Assembly (NCBI RefSeq): GCF_015627105.1
Contig: NZ_VTDM01000002.1
Location: 85,934 to 149,933 of the forward strand
DNA from: Acinetobacter baretiae
GTDB lineage: Bacteria > Pseudomonadota > Gammaproteobacteria > Pseudomonadales > Moraxellaceae
DNA: 64,000 nucleotides
Direction of reading: 5' to 3'
The translations under genes and the position numbers were made by a program. The notes beneath the pieces were generated by a model. It saw nothing but the letters and a program-made list of their open reading frames with translations, had not been told where the DNA came from and ran no database searches. Shown piece by piece: positions 61,512-64,000 of this stretch. How positions within the stretch are numbered: position 1 is the first letter of the stretch; every line of letters starts with the position of its first letter.

Positions 61512-61861
61512 TAGTAAACTCCATACATAATTGATTGTTCAGGTATATTATTTCTCCAAACTCTAAACTTAAGAGTAAGAGTATTACCGTTAAGAAATAT
61601 GTCATAAAATGAACATGCTGAAGATGTAATGGGTTGCCAACCATTATCAGAGGTATACCAAGAAACCCCAAATGTTGTTGAATTTTGAAATGGAATAACA
61701 AATGGTAATCCTTCATTAAAACGATCATCAGTAATCGTCTCTGTATAAAACCCTTCACCTCTAGATGTTATTTTAAAGAAACCCAATACACGTGAACATC
61801 TGTCCGTAATATCTTGAACTATTTTTCCTTCCTCATTGAATACTTGTAACCCTTGTGCCAT
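61511..61861 (-). CDS. Phage tail-associated protein, unrecognised (116 aa)
   Basis: A 116-aa protein beginning MAQGLQVFNEEGKIVQDITD, then CSRVLGFFK, a beta-rich chain and FRVWRNNIP near the end. It starts four bases after the stop of the gpJ-like gene and is coupled to the 242-aa gene by a TAATG overlap. It shares the LQVFN..G motif with that protein, so they probably descend from a common domain. Possibly a DUF6453-like phage protein; I am not certain of the family. Confidence 0.6.
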   Translation of the reverse strand: MAQGLQVFNEEGKIVQDITDRCSRVLGFFKITSRGEGFYTETITDDRFNEGLPFVIPFQNSTTFGVSWYTSDNGWQPITSSACSFYDIFLNGNTLTLKFRVWRNNIPEQSIMYGVY

Positions 61862-61865
61862 ATCG

Positions 61866-64000
61866 TCACCACATTCCTAACTTCACACGTAAAACATTAT
61901 TGTCATCATAGACTTGTATAAGACTGCCTTCTAAAATCATTCGTGCACCATTTGGTTTATTAGGATCTTTAAATGTCGTAATTTTTCCAAGATTTGCACT
62001 AAGTGCACTTAAACTATCTACATTGATCTTACTTGCATCAATTTGACCAATATAAGCACTATCTAAATACAGACCTTTTGGAATGACAGTACCATTCGGC
62101 AAAGTGGTTGCTGTTGAGCGATATACAAAAGCATAAGCCGGTGTTTGATCATCTGCAGTCACTGGTGGTGCAATTGCAAAACTATTTGCACGCCAAATTG
62201 CATCTACTGTTTTGCTGTTGTTTTCAATCGCAACACCACCGATCACATTGCCCGATTCCAATTTCAAGCTTGCACGTGCAGTTAAGCCATCAATAGAACT
62301 TTGCTGTGACTGAATCGATGCTGTGTGATTGCCCACAGTCGTTTGAATCGTACTCACTTGATTCGCTGTTGCACCTTGTGCAGTTGTCAGCGTATCTACT
62401 TTGGTTTGTACAGTCGCAATCGTAGTATTGGCCGTATTGGCTTTATTCAGCGCATCATCAGCGGTACTTTGCGCTTGTGCAGCTTTGTTTTCAGCTGAAG
62501 CTTGTGCAGCATCTGCTTTATTTTTTGCATCTAAAGCGGCTGCTGCAATCGCTGCTGATTGTGCTGCAGTGGCTTTATCAGATGCATCATTTGAGGCAGA
62601 TGCTTTTGCTGCGTCCGCTTGTGCTTTAGCTTGTGCATCTGCATAAGTTTTTGCAGCTAACACCGCTGCGTCTGACTTTTGCTGTGCGTCTAAAAGTGCT
62701 TGATTTGCTGTGCTCTGCGCATTTGTCACAGAAGATTGCACCGTATCAATACGACTAGATTGTGCTGAATCGGCATTTGCAAGTGCATTAAGTGAGCTTT
62801 GAATCGTTGCTATATTGCTTTGCAAGTCGTTTCCGACCTGTGCTTGCAATGTAGTAATTTTCTGACTTAAAGCACTATCTGCATTGGCACGTGCTGTTTG
62901 TTCAGATTGAATTAAAGCTGAATTACTTGCAACATTCGCTTGAGTCACATCAATACGCTGACTTAACGCATTATCACCATCAACAATAGCAGACTGAATA
63001 CTCCAGCTTGATGCTTCATTGCTTGTACTATCAACAGTAAGTAAAGTTGAATCTGCAGTAATGGGTGTCACTTTTGCATACACACCATCTAACTTCTCAG
63101 ACTGTGCTTTTTGCTGTGTCGAAAGTGTTTTGATCGATTCTGTTGCCCCTGCCACTGCACTGTCATTTTGTGACTTATAATCAGTTAATGCTTTCGCATT
63201 CGCTGAATCTGCTGTTGCACGTGTTGTTTGCTCATTCACAATTGCTGCAGCATTACCATCTGTTTTAGCAGAAATCGTATCAATACGTTGGCTTAAAACA
63301 TTATCAGCACTTGCACGTGTGGTTGATTCACTCGTAATTAAAGCCTTGGCATTGTCTGCTGTGCTTTGCGCTGTATTGATTTGCTGTGTCAGTGTCGTAT
63401 CTGCATCCGATCTCGCTTTTGCCTCCTGTTGAATAGCAGATGCATTATTTGCAGTATTCGCAGAAATGGTATCAATACGCTGACCTAGTGCACTATCTGC
63501 ATTTGCACGTGCTGTTTGTTCAGATTGAATCAACGTTTTATTGCTATCAACACCTGCTGAAACTGTGTCAATGCGTTGACCCAGTGCACTATCTGCATTT
63601 GCACGTGTACTCGATTCACTTTTAATCAATGTTTGTGCATTGTCAGCCGTACTTTGTGCAACATTCACCGCTTGAGTTAAAGCACTGTCTGCATCAGATC
63701 GTGCTTTTGCTTCATTAGTGATTGATGCAGTATTACCGCTCACAGTGGTTGAAAGTGTATCAATGCGAGTCGCTAATGCTGAATCTGCAGTTGCACGTGC
63801 GGTTTGTTCCGACTTGATCAAAGCTGAATTACTTGCAACATTCGCTTGAGTGACATCAATGCGTTGGCCAAGTGCATTATCACCATCTGCAACAGCAGAT
63901 TGAATCGTCCATGAAGATGCTTCATTGCTCGTACTATCAGCCGTAAGTAAGGTTGAATCTGCTGTGATGGGTGTCACTTTTGCATACACACCATCTAGCT
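61866..64000 (-). CDS. Phage tail-tip/host-specificity protein, gpJ-like, C-terminal part (partial)
   Basis: The frame is open to the window edge, so the N-terminus is missing; at least 711 residues are seen. The visible N-terminal part is built of 32-residue repeats of the type RIDxxxAxxxxNxxLIxSEQTARANADSALxQ. An Ala-rich coiled-coil stretch (YADAQAKAQADAAKASASND and on) follows, then a C-terminal domain with GNVIGGVAIENNSKTVDAIWRANSF, typical of DUF1983-type gpJ C-termini. Such proteins sit at the tip of siphophage tails and determine adsorption. A GTG at 63989 is internal, not the start. Confidence 0.85.
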   Translation of the reverse strand, partial: LDGVYAKVTPITADSTLLTADSTSNEASSWTIQSAVADGDNALGQRIDVTQANVASNSALIKSEQTARATADSALATRIDTLSTTVSGNTASITNEAKARSDADSALTQAVNVAQSTADNAQTLIKSESSTRANADSALGQRIDTVSAGVDSNKTLIQSEQTARANADSALGQRIDTISANTANNASAIQQEAKARSDADTTLTQQINTAQSTADNAKALITSESTTRASADNVLSQRIDTISAKTDGNAAAIVNEQTTRATADSANAKALTDYKSQNDSAVAGATESIKTLSTQQKAQSEKLDGVYAKVTPITADSTLLTVDSTSNEASSWSIQSAIVDGDNALSQRIDVTQANVASNSALIQSEQTARANADSALSQKITTLQAQVGNDLQSNIATIQSSLNALANADSAQSSRIDTVQSSVTNAQSTANQALLDAQQKSDAAVLAAKTYADAQAKAQADAAKASASNDASDKATAAQSAAIAAAALDAKNKADAAQASAENKAAQAQSTADDALNKANTANTTIATVQTKVDTLTTAQGATANQVSTIQTTVGNHTASIQSQQSSIDGLTARASLKLESGNVIGGVAIENNSKTVDAIWRANSFAIAPPVTADDQTPAYAFVYRSTATTLPNGTVIPKGLYLDSAYIGQIDASKINVDSLSALSANLGKITTFKDPNKPNGARMILEGSLIQVYDDNNVLRVKLGMW
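62800..64000 (-). repeat. 32-codon tandem repeats inside the tail-tip gene
   Basis: From residue 43 of the visible frame, seven consecutive 32-residue units (96 bp each) run to about residue 266, with an eighth after a 78-residue spacer. A longer block starting VYAKVTPITADSTLL occurs twice, exactly 302 codons apart (63989 and 63083), so the whole segment looks duplicated. The repeats are imperfect at DNA level. Confidence 0.75.

Noticed and set aside
61489..61758. 89-codon frame on the minus strand over the 116-aa tail gene
   Set aside because: It is an out-of-phase reading of the same DNA, with no ribosome site and no fit to the coupled gene order.
62800..64000. Regular 96-bp periodicity resembling a repeat array or CRISPR
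   Set aside because: The period is in frame with one long open reading frame, units are imperfect and there are no unique spacers. It is protein repeat structure of the tail-tip gene.

Overview
The window looks like a chromosomal segment of an Acinetobacter-type gammaproteobacterium (Moraxellaceae). The evidence is the low G+C content, the A/T-rich intergenic DNA, and the gene neighbourhoods tig-clpP-clpX, ackA-pta, metX-metW, tatABC and lgt...thyA-folA. This is an inference from gene content and style; no rRNA or tRNA is present to confirm it.

Region by region. (1) 1-13.1 kb is an organosulfur-scavenging island of two divergent transcription units. The minus unit carries sfnG, an msuE-like FMN reductase, an MFS transporter, an NtaA/DszA-like monooxygenase and a DszC/SfnB-like flavoprotein. 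The plus unit carries two more SfnB-like flavoproteins, a second NtaA-like monooxygenase and a complete MetQNI-type ABC importer. Import, flavin reduction and C-S bond cleavage are all encoded. (2) 13.1-19.7 kb is central metabolism: proA, ackA-pta and a class I fumarase. (3) 19.8-22.9 kb holds three exported DUF2059 paralogues around a periplasmic alpha-carbonic anhydrase. (4) 22.9-26.4 kb is the protein quality-control block clpX, clpP, tig. (5) 26.7-36.1 kb is an iron-uptake block: three TonB-dependent siderophore receptors, each preceded by a Fur-box-like sequence, then a PiuC-type dioxygenase and an FMN alpha-hydroxy-acid dehydrogenase. (6) 36.3-41.2 kb carries leuA, metX-metW, a Sel1 protein and rdgB. 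(7) 41.2-46.4 kb holds a broken small gene, an AEC permease, tatABC and a Tat-exported PhoX phosphatase behind a good Pho box. (8) 46.5-59.1 kb is housekeeping: lgt, thyA-folA, an FMN reductase, dusA, pnuC, a HIT protein, tcdA, tatD, a lipoprotein and prfC. (9) 59.3-64.0 kb is the end of a prophage: the C-terminal part of a gpJ-like tail-tip protein, two small tail-associated proteins, then holin, SAR endolysin and overlapping spanins.

The most unusual non-coding signal is a family of roughly 207-216-bp MITE-like elements between 49.7 and 57.5 kb, with a related fragment at 41.5 kb. They have similar inverted ends based on AACCCGAATCCTGTTTAAG. Five copies are flanked by 5-bp A/T-rich direct repeats: three exact (AAATT, ATTTA, CTATA) and two with one mismatch. 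Two copies have replaced the 3' ends of genes, so the last codons and stop of the FMN reductase and of tatD are element-derived.

Other signals are two hairpins with apparently compensatory stems and a shared loop motif at 20.4 and 20.7 kb, long palindromes between two receptor genes, and a 32-residue periodic repeat in the tail-tip protein. Coordinates and motifs were read by eye; no database or folding program was run.
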